Shown: one piece after another, positions 11,921 to 23,643 of the stretch
How positions within the stretch are numbered: position 1 is the stretch's first letter
Layout of the letters: every line of letters begins with the position of its first letter
From: Favolaschia claudopus
Lineage: Eukaryota; Basidiomycota; Agaricomycetes; Agaricales; Mycenaceae
Direction of reading: 5' to 3'
Length of the DNA: 64,000 nucleotides
NCBI GenBank assembly: GCA_037176885.1
Contig: JAWWNJ010000173.1
Location: forward strand, 422,697-486,696
Notes under the pieces: generated by a model
What the model was told of the DNA's origin: nothing
The model's input: only the letters and a program-made list of their open reading frames with translations
Databases searched by the model: none
Translations under genes and position numbers: made by a program

Positions 11921-14745
11921 ATGGCAAAAGGGAGTCGTGGTCCGTATGCCGTGGAAGCCTGTACCGTGTGTAGAGCAAAGTGCGGTTCCTGGATGTCAGG
12001 GAGTGCTATCTACTAATCCTCCTTTCTACCGCTACAGAAAGTCCAAGTGCAACGGAGTGAAGCCAGTTTGCGGATCCTGTGCATCGTCTGGCCGGCATAG
12101 TGAGGTTTGTCTGTCTCTTAGCTGACTCTACTTGGTTTCATGCTCATTCGGAAGCGATAGTGTGCATGGGGACGCGAAGCCTCCCGCAAGTCGCGAATGG
12201 AAGCGGAACTACGGAAACGCCTCGAATCATTGCAGGCTTACGTCGATTTGCTCGAAAATATGCTGAAGAAGTGCGTCTGTCAAGATTCATCTGCGCACCT
12301 GGAGCTTCGGCCGCAAAGCTCAGGAGACGTTTCTGGACCGGATGGAGGGCTTACTAGTGATTCCGACTATGACACGGACGCGGCACCGGATTCCGACGAA
12401 GAAATCACTCGAGACCTGACGATGCCGGTGCAGCGTTTGAAGGTAAGGGCAGGTTTTTTGTAGCGCTCTCTATATTGACTGCATTGGCTGTAGCTGGACG
12501 ATCGTAGCGGCAGTCTCTTGTACCAGGCTGTTACAGCGCCGACCATCATCACCTCCAAGAACAAACCGCCGACCGAGATTCCCCGACCCCCACCGTTTGA
12601 CGATCCAAATGCTACCTACGTATTGCAGCTGGACGACGTCGAACTAAGAGAAACTCACCCCGAGATTGACTGGTCGAGATATCTGCCCACTGAGGTTCCT
12701 CTAACTCGACGAGAACACGACAAGTATGTCTCGCGCAGTCACGTTCTAATCAACCAATCTAACCTTCGATTTTTCAGAGTCCTCGACCTATCGTTCAGAT
12801 TTTTCACAGCATGGACTCTCCGCGTCGTACCCCCGCTCTTCCTCAGAGACATGTACCGAGTTCTCAGTATTCCACGCTCCGAAAAACCGCCTAGAACGCC
12901 GCACTATTCGCCTATGCTACACAACGCCATTCTAGCTATATCTACGATTTACTCCGATGATCCGCACATAAGGGACCCGAAGACGAGGCAATTCTTCGCG
13001 AAGAGAGCTAGGGATTATCTTGTAGTGGAGATCAAGAAGCCAAATATCAGCGTGGTGCATGCGGTGGGATTTATCGGAACGTATCTAGCGGACATTGGGG
13101 AGCAACTCGAAGCTGAGCTATTTTTCGGTTCGTATGTGTGAATTGGAAGGCCGGATGATGTCCACTGACTGACGATCTCCAGGAATGAGCAGTCGATTGA
13201 CCATGTCTCGTGCGTAGCATTTTTACGAGATTATCATTGTCGCTCACATTATCCAGTTGGTCTTGCACTTGATTCGACGCCTTGGGTCAAGGCAGGCACC
13301 ATCTCCAACGACGAAATGAACGGGAGAAATTGGGCTTATTGGACTTTGTTTTCGTTGGTTGGTACAATTTTTCTGCTCCTTTTTTCACCATCGAATTCAA
13401 TTGTCCGTCTTTTCAGGACGTCTGCTGGGCTTTATACTTTGGCCGGGAAAACGGCGGCGCACCGCCACAAAGCACCCCAATGCCATTCGTCGATACCGAA
13501 ATGGACCAGCTTCCGTGGTACTGGGCGCCAGCGAAAATACCGCCGCAGCCGAACCATCTTACTCTCGTGTTCCAGAAGACGACGGCTCTCTTGATGATTG
13601 GGCGCAAGATCACTGATGTGGTGTATGTGGTCTCGATCCCGTCCTTCATCGCCGTCTGATGAGTGAATATTTAGGAATGCTCTCCATCCCACGACCAAGT
13701 CAGAATTTTTGCACGTCGATGAACAGGTTGAACAGATACAGTGGGTGTCTTGTTCAACGCCAATGAAGTCTGGATCTAACTCGGCATACAGTTTGGAACT
13801 TAACGAGTGGATGAACCAACTTCCTCTCCCGCTCAAAATCACAGCTTCCAATCGCAACGAGTCCACACCACAGAGGCTATTACTACACCTTGCCTATTGG
13901 TGGTGCTCTATCACCTTACACCGCCCCTTCTTCAGACGCCGCGTTCAGGATGCCGAAATGGATCACGCCAATGTATGCTCTACTTTTTTGGAAAACGGAA
14001 CCGGGTCGAGCTTAATGCACGCATCTAGCTGTCCACCCAAGCAGCCGAAAACATCCTTGAACTCATAGAGACATGGTCATCGCTCTACGGCCTACGTCTC
14101 GGCTCAGTCATAATGCTGCAAGTCATATTTGCGGCGGGGACGATTTTCCTGCTCCGCGCTCTACAGGCGACGACCGGTGGACATGTCGACGAAGAGGTGG
14201 TACGGACGGCCCTCCTGCGGGCTGAGACGTGTGTTCGTTATCTACACGAGATGGGCCAGACGTGGGCATCCGCGATGCGCTCGGGACATGTTCTGCAAAC
14301 TATACTCAATGAGCGTCTGAGGCCTACCATTGCACGGCGGCTTGCCCCCCTTGGCGAGCAACAACAACAGATAGATATTCCGAGATCTATCGAATTCTTT
14401 ACGCCTCCCCGCGCGCGCCAGTGCACCATCCGTGCAGATGTCCCTCAAACGCAAAGTGTACCCATGGAACAACCTCCATCTTACCCTCCTGCGCCGGATT
14501 GGAACTCACATCAACCATTCGATTCAACTGCGGTTAACTGGCCTCAATCGGAGGATCCGAATTTCTTGGCGCAGCTGCAAGGAACTTCGTCTGTGTTTGG
14601 GCTTGACCACTCGTACCCAGGACAGCCGACGTTCCCCAGCCTGGATATGAGCCAATTTCTTCTCCCCGACTTGGGCTACTTCGTTGCACCGGAGAATTGG
14701 GAAGGGATGGACGATCTTGCGAGATCTAGGGGATTCCTTTCATGA
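11921..14745 (+). CDS. Zn2Cys6 fungal transcription factor (TF1)
   Basis: Nuclear DNA-binding regulator. The ATG at 11921 leads into an N-terminal binuclear zinc cluster split by an intron at 11980-12037. It shows CTVCRAK, then KSKCNGVKPVC, then GSC, with all six cysteines present. A second intron follows, then a linker with a leucine-rich coiled segment (about 12197-12270, RKRLESLQAYVDLLENMLKK), as expected for dimerisation. An acidic patch (SDSDYDTDAAPDSDEE) comes next. The middle carries the fungal transcription-factor homology region (FLRDMYRVLSIPRSEKPPRT, HYSPMLHNAILAIS). The last exon ends at 14745 and is rich in Pro and Gln. The frame can be followed through all introns without a break. 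It is closely related to TF2 and TF3 at 25.8-31.7 kb on the opposite strand. Target genes are unknown. Confidence 0.9.
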
Positions 14746-15200
14746 TCTTTCGCGTTTAGAGGCTCACTCTGAACCCGACGACTGCTTTCGGAGCCGCTCC
14801 GGATCCCTTTATAAGCGCTTCTAAACCCGCTAGCCGCATAGAATTGGGATAGACCAATTTCGTTGGTCATTCTCGCACGCATTTTTGGACAATTGCTTTC
14901 TTTCGTCGCATATCGGACTGTCTATCGCCTTCGCTGCTATCTATCTTGTTGTATCCATCTACACTTGTATGTGCCTCGTAATTTGTATATTGCCCTGCGA
15001 ACTGAATTTTTCGGAATCTCGGATTTTAGTGCCACTGAAAGAAATGCCGATGACGTCGGTAAAGAGTGTACTCATCGAGAATGATCAAAGTGCTGACTGA
15101 GGACCGCATTCGTCACGCTGCTTTAAAGCAGTCTACCTCGTCGTCGAATGCGTTCCGCAAGACCCTTTTACCCGTTTCCCAGGCATCCCGCTTCTACATA
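14746..15200. other. Intergenic region between TF1 and the DsbA-like gene
   Basis: Nothing is recognised apart from presumed 3' UTR and promoter sequence. Confidence 0.4.
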
Positions 15201-15202
15201 AG

Positions 15203-15208
15203 TATAAG
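15203..15208 (+). promoter_or_regulatory. TATA-like box of the DsbA-like gene
   Basis: The string AGTATAAGCA lies about 45 bases before the ATG at 15252. Called by motif and spacing only. Confidence 0.4.
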
Positions 15209-15251
15209 CAACGAAGTTCCGCAAGCCCTCAACTCTCCTCTTTGATACACC

Positions 15252-16130
15252 ATGGCTGCAGCAATCAAACCTGTTTCCCTGCAGATTATCAGCGACTCGA
15301 TCTGCCCGTGTGTTCATTCAATTTCGCGTTCCATATCAGCCAATCGACTACTTGTTTCTCAGCTTTTGCTATCTCGGCTACAAGCAAATTACGATGGCTA
15401 TAGAGGCTGCAAAGAAGCAGAACTTGCCATTGGACTTCAATATGCGATTCAAGCCGTACTTGCTCGACCCGACGCTCCCTACCGATGTACCGGTGAACAA
15501 GCGAGAGAGGCTCGGCCAGAAGTTTGGCATGGATCGGATTGAGATGATGGAGAGGCAAATGCAAGCTCGAGGGAGGCCTGTCGGGATCAACTTTTCTTGT
15601 ACGTCCAATGCATTTCCGGCGCGTGCTGAATAGCTTATTTTATCGCAATGACCAGATGGTGGTCTCATCCGACAAACCACCGACTCGCACCGAATAATCG
15701 CGAAAGCGTACGACGTTGGAGGCGAAAAATCCCAGCGCGCCGTCGTCGAGGCTCTATTCGCTGGATATTTCGAAAAAGAGCAGGACCCGGGTTCACACGA
15801 CTTCCTCGCGTCGTGCGCGGTCGGTGCAGGCGTTTTTGCGAATGAGGCGGAGGCCAAGACGTGGCTTGCGGGGACGGAAGGGAAGGATAATGTCGCAAAG
15901 GACATCAAGGAGGCGTATCGGATGGGTGTTCAGGGTGTGCCTTTTATTCTTGTGAACAACAAGGTGCGTGTCGTTTTCGTCGAGTATTATATGTGAGATG
16001 ATTGACTGGCGCACTGTTACAGTACGCTATCTCCGGTGCACAGGGTGAGGACGCGTTCTTGCAGATCTTCCAACAGATTGCGGCGGGAAAGAATCTGGCC
16101 TCAGCCTCCGACGAGGAAGCTATATGTTAG
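15252..16130 (+). CDS. DsbA-family thioredoxin-fold oxidoreductase (FrnE-like)
   Basis: Thioredoxin-fold protein of the DsbA/FrnE/2-hydroxychromene-2-carboxylate isomerase group, which carry a helical insertion in a thioredoxin core. Exons 15252-15307, 15363-15598, 15656-15963 and 16023-16130 sum to 708 bases (235 residues), normal for the family. The first intron splits the redox motif: joining exon 1 to exon 2 gives SDSICPFCYLGYKQ, a CPFC active site next to strand 1. Near the C-terminus MGVQGVPFILVNNKY provides the cis-proline (GVPF) found opposite the active site in this fold, and SGAQGEDAFLQIF is the typical end. There is no signal peptide, so it is probably cytosolic. The in vivo substrate is unknown; a role in thiol redox or glutathione-linked detoxification is inferred. 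Confidence 0.9.
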
Positions 16131-16283
16131 TGGATGTAATTCCAATGGAAGGGTAAAACTTTATCTCGTCTTTCTTGTATAATGCATATGGCCTGCTGGT
16201 ATCCGTTAAAGTTCATATCATGAGTAATGGAAAACGCGGAAAAAATGCATTGAAATTGTACAACAGAACAGGTTCAGCACCGC

Positions 16284-18074
16284 TCATTCATGCAACAAGT
16301 CTACAATCGAGCTATTGTATCCCTTCGGCGCCTTAATCGTTAAGTCCGCTTGTTGTCTGCGAAAGAATCAGTATATTTTCAAAGAAGAAGAGACCGACAT
16401 ACAATCGCATTCTCAAAAGCACCTTGCGATTCGTCGCCTGAATATCCTTCGCGGCCTTGATCGCGCGCGCAAACAGCTCCGCGCGGTGGTCCGTCTGTTT
16501 GGCGTACAGAATCTACACATGATTCTCATGCATCAGCGGCCGTACTCGAGGAAACCAATGCGACACAAGAAAAACAAACCTTATTCTGACTATCCACCCT
16601 CCCCTGAATACTCCCCGCCTGAATCAGCGTCACCACCTGCTCCTCCACCTCCTCCACACTCCACCCAAACGCCCCACTCATCCGATCCAACCTAATACTC
16701 GCAAACGGCTGAAAATACAGCACCACCGCCCAATTGCGGATCATATTCGTCAACGCGTTCACATGCGGCGCGAGGTACACGTCCAACGCGTGGCGCGACG
16801 AGTAGCGATTCAGCAGCTCGAGGACGGTCTTGAAGTTGCTTGAGAGGTAGGCCTCGACGAGTTCGCGGACGTAGGGCTCTTGCTCGACGTAGACGCCGAA
16901 GGTGGAGTTTTCGAGGATTTGGGATTTGAGGGCGGAGCGGGGGAGGGTGGCGAGGGCGCAGAGGACGCCGTAGATGGCGATGTCGCCCGGTGCGACGAGC
17001 TAAATTCCGTCGTCAGCAAGTCCAAGTCGAATGACTGTATGAGGACAACGCACCTTGCCCATCCAATCCCCAAAATCCTTCGCGGGCCCAAGTTTGAGGA
17101 ACGTGTAGGCGGCCTTTTGATAGCTGCCGTTCGCGAGGCTGGAGAGGGCTGTGGCGAAGTCGAGTTTGGACTGGACGCGCTCGCGGTCCTCGGACACGGC
17201 CTTGCGTTTGTTGAGGAGTGTGGGGGCGGGAGCGGGGGCGGTCCCGTCAGCTTCTTTGGCGTTGGCTGCTGCCGCTGAGGCTGCGTCTAGTGCGGCATCG
17301 GCTTTGAAGACGTAGGTGGGGAGGTGAGAGAAGTTTCGTTGTTCGATGAGAAGCTACAGGCGGATCAGTGTCGACTGAGAAGTGACATCAGGGTGTGAAA
17401 AGATCATACTTCAAGAACGGAGAGACACATCTCGAGAACATGCTGGCTCGTTGTACAAAACTCGCGCGACTTTGTGTAGTGCTTCAAAGCTGTGGCGTAT
17501 TCACTAACGGAGCGGTAAAAGCTCCCCAGATCGCGATGGCCCATCTGCGCAACATCATCAGGGTCGATAAAGCAAGCACGAGAAACCACGCACGCGGATA
17601 CTCTCTTTGATCATATTGTTCGAATACGTCTTGAGCTCTACCTCGAGTTTGGAGCGCTCTGCTTGGTTCTTGGCCATGGTCTCATCCGCCCATCGAGTGT
17701 CTATCTGGGCAAGTTCCATCGCGCTCGGTAGAGGAGTCTCGGAGAGGGCGCTGCCGGTTTCGTATGCGGACATGACTTGTTGGTACAACGATGGGTCGCG
17801 CGACTGATGGATGTGCTGCACCGCGAGCTGGAAGGCATCCGGGGCGAGAGCAGGACATGTTGAGATGATATGTATGAGACGGTCGACCGCGGTTCGACCT
17901 TGAATAGTTTGAACAAGATAAAGAAACGCGTCAACGGCGCCAATTACCAGAGTAGTTTGAGATGTAGCCGTCTAAGTCAAAGGGATGCTGATCGTCGACA
18001 GGAATTATATTGTGTTTGCGGGCATGGTGAGTGCTACTTTGAGCAGCTTGTTCTTCGGGAACATCGACGTCCAT
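16284..18074 (-). CDS. csn1: COP9 signalosome complex subunit 1
   Basis: Subunit of the COP9 signalosome, the nuclear/cytosolic complex that removes NEDD8 from cullins. The ATG at 18074 gives [14 protein letters not shown]. Seven exons (17948-18074, 17594-17898, 17410-17544, 17054-17353, 16580-16999, 16403-16512, 16284-16356) sum to 1470 bases, or 489 residues, the usual CSN1 size. Landmarks are [19 protein letters not shown] near the N-terminus, [19 protein letters not shown] and [13 protein letters not shown] in the helical-repeat part, [15 protein letters not shown], and the PCI winged-helix with [20 protein letters not shown] and [16 protein letters not shown]7 of the proteasome lid is the closest alternative, but the [10 protein letters not shown] string and N-terminus favour CSN1. 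It starts 69 bases from a divergent hypothetical gene. Confidence 0.93.
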
Positions 18075-18143
18075 GGCCGAAAGTGAGTGAACTCAGTGAA
18101 GGTGAGTGAGCAGGTGCGTGCCTGATTTGTTTGGCAAACGCGA

Positions 18144-18731
18144 GTGAGTCAAAACAAAAGCATTTCTTCCACGACCACGCCGCACGATCTTGCCGCTTCA
18201 ACTTTACAAGTCCCATCCCCGCCGCTTACGCCGGTCTTGCGAACGCGCGCGAATACCTTTTTAGATCCGCGACTCCCTCTGCCAACATACTCGACATATA
18301 TGCATTCTCCTTATTTAATAGACGCCTCAAACAAAAGCGCGAAAGCTTCTCAACTAGTGGATTGGACATCTAAACTTGGCGAAAAGCTCCTCCGACGCGC
18401 GCCTTTCGCGCCTTTTCTGCCGTGTCAACTTCCCCGCCCTCACAACTCCCTTCACGGACGCTGCGTTAATCGTATTCTCGCCAAACCCTCGTTCTCCCGC
18501 CCACTCAGTTGGCGCCACTTTGAAATCAATTTCGATCTCCTCTCTTCCAAACCGAAACGCCTCAAAACATGGAGCGAGGCACCGGACGTATCTGGTCATA
18601 CGGCGCGGGACGGCTCAACCGCAGGCGAGACTTTCAGGTGCGTGCCTTGGCCTTTGCTCGTTTCCTCATTCTGACTCTCCTTTCACCAGCCACGCATGTG
18701 GACAGTGTCAAGACGAGTCGTCTTGCCTGAG
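18144..18731 (+). CDS. Hypothetical protein divergent from csn1, gene model uncertain
   Basis: Not recognised. The frame from ATG 18144 runs 176 codons and looks coding (SPPLTPVLRTRANTFLDPRL, ASQLVDWTSKLGEKLLRR). A plausible GT-AG intron from about 18639 to 18689 joins it to HACGQCQDESSCL, giving two CxxC/C pairs, followed by a donor near 18732. The start lies 69 bases from the CSN1 start, so the two may share a promoter. A diverged copy of about the first 400 bases follows at 18750-19130. No membrane segment or signal peptide is seen. Function unknown. Confidence 0.35.
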
Positions 18732-18749
18732 GTACGTTGATGGTCGTGC

Positions 18750-19130
18750 TCACTCATAACTTAGAGTGCTTGCTAGAATCGTTAGCGCGGCAATGGAGTC
18801 AAGCGAACCGGGCCTACCAGCAACGAGCGAATACTTTTTCAAACGCGGGTCCCTCCTCCAACACACTCAACATACACTTAACATACCCAAGATCCGCCTG
18901 TGTCCACATCCAAACGAAACCACGAAGGCTTCTCAAGTCGCGAGACCAGACATCAAGTCTAAACTTGGCGAAGAGCTCCTTGACGCGCATTTTCCGCATT
19001 GTGGCGATCACGCTGCCTTCTCCGCGCTCTCGGACGATTCAGACCTTCCAACTCTCCATTTCTCAAACCGACTCCGCTGTGCTGTTGGCCGTCTTGAACT
19101 GCGAAACCGAAATCGATACTTTCAGATTCT
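18750..19130 (+). repeat. Diverged tandem copy of the 18.14-18.55 kb segment
   Basis: The segment repeats landmarks of the preceding one in the same order and orientation: GCGAATAC followed by a T run and a TCCC run, a GCTTCTCAA string, and TCTAAACTTGGCGAA with AGCTCCT. Spacing is similar but the sequence between has drifted, and the matching reading frame is no longer the same length. It is best read as an old tandem duplication of a gene or promoter segment. Confidence 0.5.
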
Positions 19131-19372
19131 TTCGCACCTGCTGCCTTCCTTGATGTGGAGCTAGTCAACCGATATCTCTGCCCGTGTCAAGGATGCATTG
19201 CTGCAGTGCTTGCCGTCACTGCCCCTCTTGCCCTTGCTGTTGGCCAGGAAAGTCACCAAGCTTTCTATACCAAACTACAATTCTTGAAGGCATACACTTG
19301 GAGAATGCAAAGATTGGTAGTGGCAGAGGGTAATGAATATCTTCTCCCCCCAAAATACATGTCTCACAGTTT

Positions 19373-19909
19373 TCAATATGTGCCAGGTATACCTTGTTTC
19401 AGAGTTGTAGTTCTGGCTGCAAGACTTATTTTCGTTCTGACACTTTGGTCCCAACAGTGATGGAGGCGCCAATGCTGTCTCAACACCCATTCTCTGCAAT
19501 GTACCAAGCTCTTAGGAAACACTCGGGAGACTATGACTTGCCGAGCACTATGCGAAGGACTTCTCCAGAACGAAATCTTTACCACCGGACGTTTTTCTCC
19601 CATTATACTCCACGGCATCGGTACTTCGCATTGCTCTCCGCACACATCTTCCTCGCGCAAGGTCACCTCTTTGGGAAAATCAAGGACAAGGACGGGATTT
19701 TTGATGGCGGGCGTGGACCAAGATTTCACTCCTTCAACAGCCATAGGCGCGCTAAGGCCTCCGGTTGCTAATTCAACGCATCCGCCACCAGTCGGTCCCA
19801 TCTCGGGATAATTTTGTACGGTCTGCAACGTGGATAAGTTGACAATGGGCGTCGTCTCCCTCTCTCTCAATAAATTGTGGACGGATGATAAGGCGACTGG
19901 TCTTGACAT
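19373..19909 (-). CDS. Hypothetical protein, tentative
   Basis: A 178-codon frame starting at 19909 (MSRPVALSSVHNLLRERETT) has moderately coding-like composition, including VLVLDFPKEVTLREEDVCGE. No domain, signal peptide or membrane helix is recognised. It may be an exon of a longer gene; the flanking sequence gives no clear partner. Confidence 0.28.
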   Translation of the reverse strand: MSRPVALSSVHNLLRERETTPIVNLSTLQTVQNYPEMGPTGGGCVELATGGLSAPMAVEGVKSWSTPAIKNPVLVLDFPKEVTLREEDVCGEQCEVPMPWSIMGEKRPVVKISFWRSPSHSARQVIVSRVFPKSLVHCREWVLRQHWRLHHCWDQSVRTKISLAARTTTLKQGIPGTY

Positions 19910-20183
19910 TGGATGGCATATTCATGCTGTATACAGTCAACTAGGTGATAGAACGGTGTAGATACTTTCAATATAACATTTTTTGTTCACATCCAATTTG
20001 CTTCCGTTTCGGCTGGACCTGAAAGTCTTCGATGCTCCCCTAGCTTCACCCACTCTTATTTCGCGACGGCGATGAGCAGCAAGTCCGAAGCTCCGGCGTC
20101 GCTGGCCAGCTGCGCCGGCTACCCACCCCAGTAGCCTTGGTCCATCGGCGTGCTCTTCGGTCTCGTTTTTTCGCGTTATTGCC

Positions 20184-21714
20184 TTGGACGACGTCAACGG
20201 CCGCATGGAGGGGCTACAGTATCGTCGCAAAGTCGCGCCAGCACAGTCGCCAGCCTATCCAGCTGCCCACTCTAGACCAGCGGCAGCGCATATTCCACCT
20301 CCTCACATCCCTCTCGCCGCATTATACCAAGGAATGTTCACGAAATACCCAACCCCTCTACGAAAAGCAGGCCACCGAGCGCTATGCGCCGCTCATTGGT
20401 CCTAAAACCCCGTCTCGCAGCTCCTGGCTAGGTGGGTTTGGCATGGGAGGCAGCGTTGAGCCCGATTACGGAGCAGCGGGAAGCGCTCGGCCGCGACCTC
20501 GCTTCGTCCGAACACAAGTACTTTTCGCAAAAACTTGTACAACTCCATTCGTACGTTATCCCGGACCTGTTTGCGACTCTATTCCGCGTGGCTGGCATCC
20601 TGGGATAGCACAATGTATTAGTGTCCATCTATGAAAACGGGCTCGACCGACCAGACCCAGGTGCGTTTCCCTGATTCAATCTTCAATTTATTGAATGAAT
20701 GTACGCAGGCACACCTCCGAATCTTCGACGCGCTCACAAGGAGCGTAGGGCATGCGCATCACCATCCGAACGTCCACCCGCACTCGCGGCGCGTTCAACC
20801 ACCGCATAGAATATCTCGCCGAAGTCCGCAATGCCGCCTTCGTCCCTCTTCACGAGCTCCGCGAAGGCCAAAACGAATTCTTCGACACTATCGTCTTTAT
20901 GAACGACATCCTCCCCTGCGTCGACGACCTCCTCGAGCTCATCTGGCAGTCCCGCAATAACAACGCCGGCATCACCTGCGCCGCCGACTACATGTACCAC
21001 GACGACATCGGCGCCCCTGTCTTCTACGACAACTGGGTCGCGCGCGACATTAACGGCACCGCGCTCGAGAACGCGCCCTTCGAGTCCATCTTCCACCACG
21101 CGCCCTCGAACGACCGCTTCCAGAAGCACCTCCCGATTCAGGTGCAGAGCTGCTGGAACGGCATCGCCGTGCTGGACCCCGAGCCGTTCTACCTCCCCCC
21201 GCACGTCAAGTTCCGCATGGCCAAGATCGTCGACAACGAGTGCAGCGCGAGCGAGTGTTCCGCTGATCTGCAATGACTACTGGAACGCGGGGTACGGCCG
21301 CATTATGATGGTGCCCCGCGTGAAGCTCGCGTATGATAGACGGGTGTGGGATATCATCCATCCCTCCAGGCGCAACCTCACCGCTATACGAGGGTTCGTA
21401 AGGATCGGTGGCTTGCCTCGACGACCCGCGCACGGATCCGCAGGATCGGTCGTGGTTTGGGCCGCATGATAGGTTGTTCACGGAGGAGGAGAGTGAGCCG
21501 CTGGAGTTTGCGACTGGGCCGGAGTATGGTGAGTGTTCTTTGTTTTCTCTTTGGCCCGAAATTTCTCATTTGTCGTGTTACAGTATGGTGTTGGGGATGG
21601 GACGGTGCAGGCGACCTTGACGGTCCAGACGTCGACCCTATCTGGGAGCGCATGTCAAACAAGTCTACCAGCGCCGACGCCGTTATTGTCAAACACACCC
21701 GTGCACTCCCTTGA
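20184..21714 (+). pseudogene. CAP59/CMT1-type alpha-1,3-mannosyltransferase, frame-broken
   Basis: Glycosyltransferase of the fungal CAP59/CMT1 group (GT69), which transfers mannose in Golgi glycan or capsule synthesis. Clear landmarks: FATLFRVAGILG, VSIYENG, LRIFDALTRSVG, MRITIRTSTRTRGAFNHRIE, YLAEVRNAAF, FMNDILPCVDDLLELI, AADYMYHDD, PVFYDNWVARDINGT, SCWNGIAVLDPEPFY and a final GWDGAGDLDGPDVDPIW. The frame is broken at least four times: an in-frame TAG at 20606-20608, and one extra base near 20639-20641, 20751 and 21260. The 5' end is uncertain; an N-terminal membrane anchor would be expected and I cannot place it. Either the gene is dead or the consensus is wrong here. The extra-base pattern matches that at 57-64 kb, but the TAG favours true inactivation. 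Confidence 0.75.
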
Positions 21715-22198
21715 TCTACCTGTGGCCGTTGGTCTCGCGCTGGATCGAAACCCTGCGTTGGAGCCGCGCGCTCGACTTGCTGCAGCGTCGGATGTCCTGG
21801 CAGGAGCGCTAGACTTTTATTATAGCTAATATCCCTTATTATCGCATATTGGAATGGGACCCTGCTAGAATGTACGATACAACCACTCAACCTCATTTGT
21901 ATATGAAGAATGCTGCGCAACTTGTCTCAACAGTAGTTATCTTCGAATAGCATCGCAAGCTCTATTTTTCGCTGGAGAGTTTGTGGGTACAGTATAAGTA
22001 CGCCCAAAAAGGTCGCAAGGTTTTGCAGACAGGTGGACGTTGTCGAGATCCAAAAGAGCCAGGAACTTGGATATTTTTCAGAAGAGGTGAATCGGGAACC
22101 GGGTTTCAACGTTTCAACTTTCTGTCAGATTCGCAATTCTACCCTACAGTACTTAACAACAAGCTATATTATAATCGTCGTGTTCATTCATGATCTAC
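21715..22198. other. Intergenic region, convergent 3' ends
   Basis: Contains presumed 3' UTRs of the mannosyltransferase and the repeat secreted protein. Nothing else is recognised. Confidence 0.4.
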
Positions 22199-23643
22199 TT
22201 AAGCGCCAAATCCGCATCCCTTTCCACCGGGTCCAGTGGCGACAGCACGAGCAGCGCACTTGCCAACGGAGCAGCATCCTGAGGCGCAGTCACCGTCGGT
22301 TCCGCAGTCGCCGGTGATGAATTGAGTTCCGGGAGCCTTGGCGGGGGCACCACCTGCAGCTGGGGGAGCAGCAGGAGCGGGGGCAGGGGAAGTAGCCGGA
22401 GCACCACCAGCGACGAATCCGCATCCCTTACCGCCAGGTCCGGTCGCAACAGCGCGGGCGGCGCACTTTCCTACAGAGCAGCAGGTCGAGGCACAGTCAC
22501 CGTCGGCTGAGCAGTCGCCAGTGATGAATTGGGTGCCGGGGGCTTTTGCGGGAGCGTTGTCAGCAGCCGGGGAGCAGCGGGGGCGGGGGCGGGAGAAGTA
22601 GCAGGGGCACCACCGGCAACGAAGCCGCATCCCTTACCGCCGGGTCCGGTAGCGACAGCACGAGCAGCGCATTTGCCTACGGAGCAGCAGGTCGAGGCGC
22701 AGTCACCGTCGGCTGAGCAGTCACCGGTGATGAATTGAGTGCCGGGGGCTTTGGCGGGAGCATTGTCAGCGGCAGCAGGAGGTGCGGCAGGTGCGGCGGG
22801 AGGTGCAGCGGGAGCAGCGGCGGCACCACCAGCAACGAATCCACATCCTTTGCCACCAGGTCCAGTCGCGACGGCGCGGGCTGCGCATTTGCCTACGGAG
22901 CAGCACGTCGAGGCGCAGTCGCCATCGGCCGAGCAGTCACCAGTGATGAATTGAGTACCGGGGGCTTTCGCGGGAGCATTGTCAGCAGGTGCGGGAGGTG
23001 CGGCGGGGGGTGCAGCGGGAGGAGCGGCGGCACCACCAGCGACGAATCCACATCCTTTACCACCCGGACCGGTTGCGACGGCACGGGCAGCACATTTTCC
23101 GACGGAGCAGCACGTCGAGGCACAGTCGCCGTCCTGCGAGCAGTCGCCAGTGATGAATTGAGTGCCGGGGGCTTTGGCGGGTGCGGCAGGAGCGGCAGTC
23201 ACAGCGGGGGGAGCTGCGGCACCGGCGTCGCCACCAGCAGCAGGGGTGGCAGCTGCGATGCTGGCAGAGAAAGAAGATGCTTGGGCGGCGAAGCCGAGGC
23301 TGGCTGCCGCGTTGGCGTTGGGGACGGCATCACCATGGCCGCAGCCGCCATCTCGACCGAGGGCGACGACGGCACCGGCGCAGAGACCGGTGTTGAATCC
23401 ACAGCAGCCTTCCTGCGTTGAAGGAGTTAATTTCTATTGGCGAAGGTGAATTGTAAGGCGCACCTGGCAATCGCTATCGTTTGTGCAGGCACCAGTGATG
23501 GTGACGCTGCCTCGAGGTGCGATAGGAATGACAAGTGCCGAAGCGGTGAGGGCGACTTGGTAGTAGCAGATCGTCAGTTCTTTGAATCTCTGCAAGAAAA
23601 AAGGATACGCACAAAGACTAACACGGACGACTGAGGAGATCAT
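22199..23643 (-). CDS. Multi-module Cys-rich secreted protein (BAS2-like), one frame break
   Basis: Secreted protein built from repeated small Cys modules like those of fungal 'biotrophy-associated secreted protein 2' proteins. Exons: 23613-23643, 23464-23555 and 22199-23412. The first intron (23556-23612) lies inside the signal peptide (MISSVVRVSLFALTASALVI). The first module reads GACTNDSDCQ, EGCCGFNTGLCAG, RDGGCGHGD. Five further modules follow at about 210-base spacing, each with GTQFITGDCS, DGDCAST, CCSVGKCAARAVATGPGGKG, separated by Ala/Pro-rich linkers. In a GGGG run at 22569-22572 the frame shifts (one base missing or two extra) between modules 3 and 4, and the later modules are again open to a stop at 22199. 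A TATA string lies near 23794. Function is unknown; effector or wall-associated roles are only inferred. Confidence 0.75.

Noticed and set aside
16284..18074. Proteasome lid subunit RPN7 as an alternative to CSN1
   Set aside because: The N-terminal [19 protein letters not shown] and the [10 protein letters not shown] end of the PCI domain match CSN1 better than RPN7.
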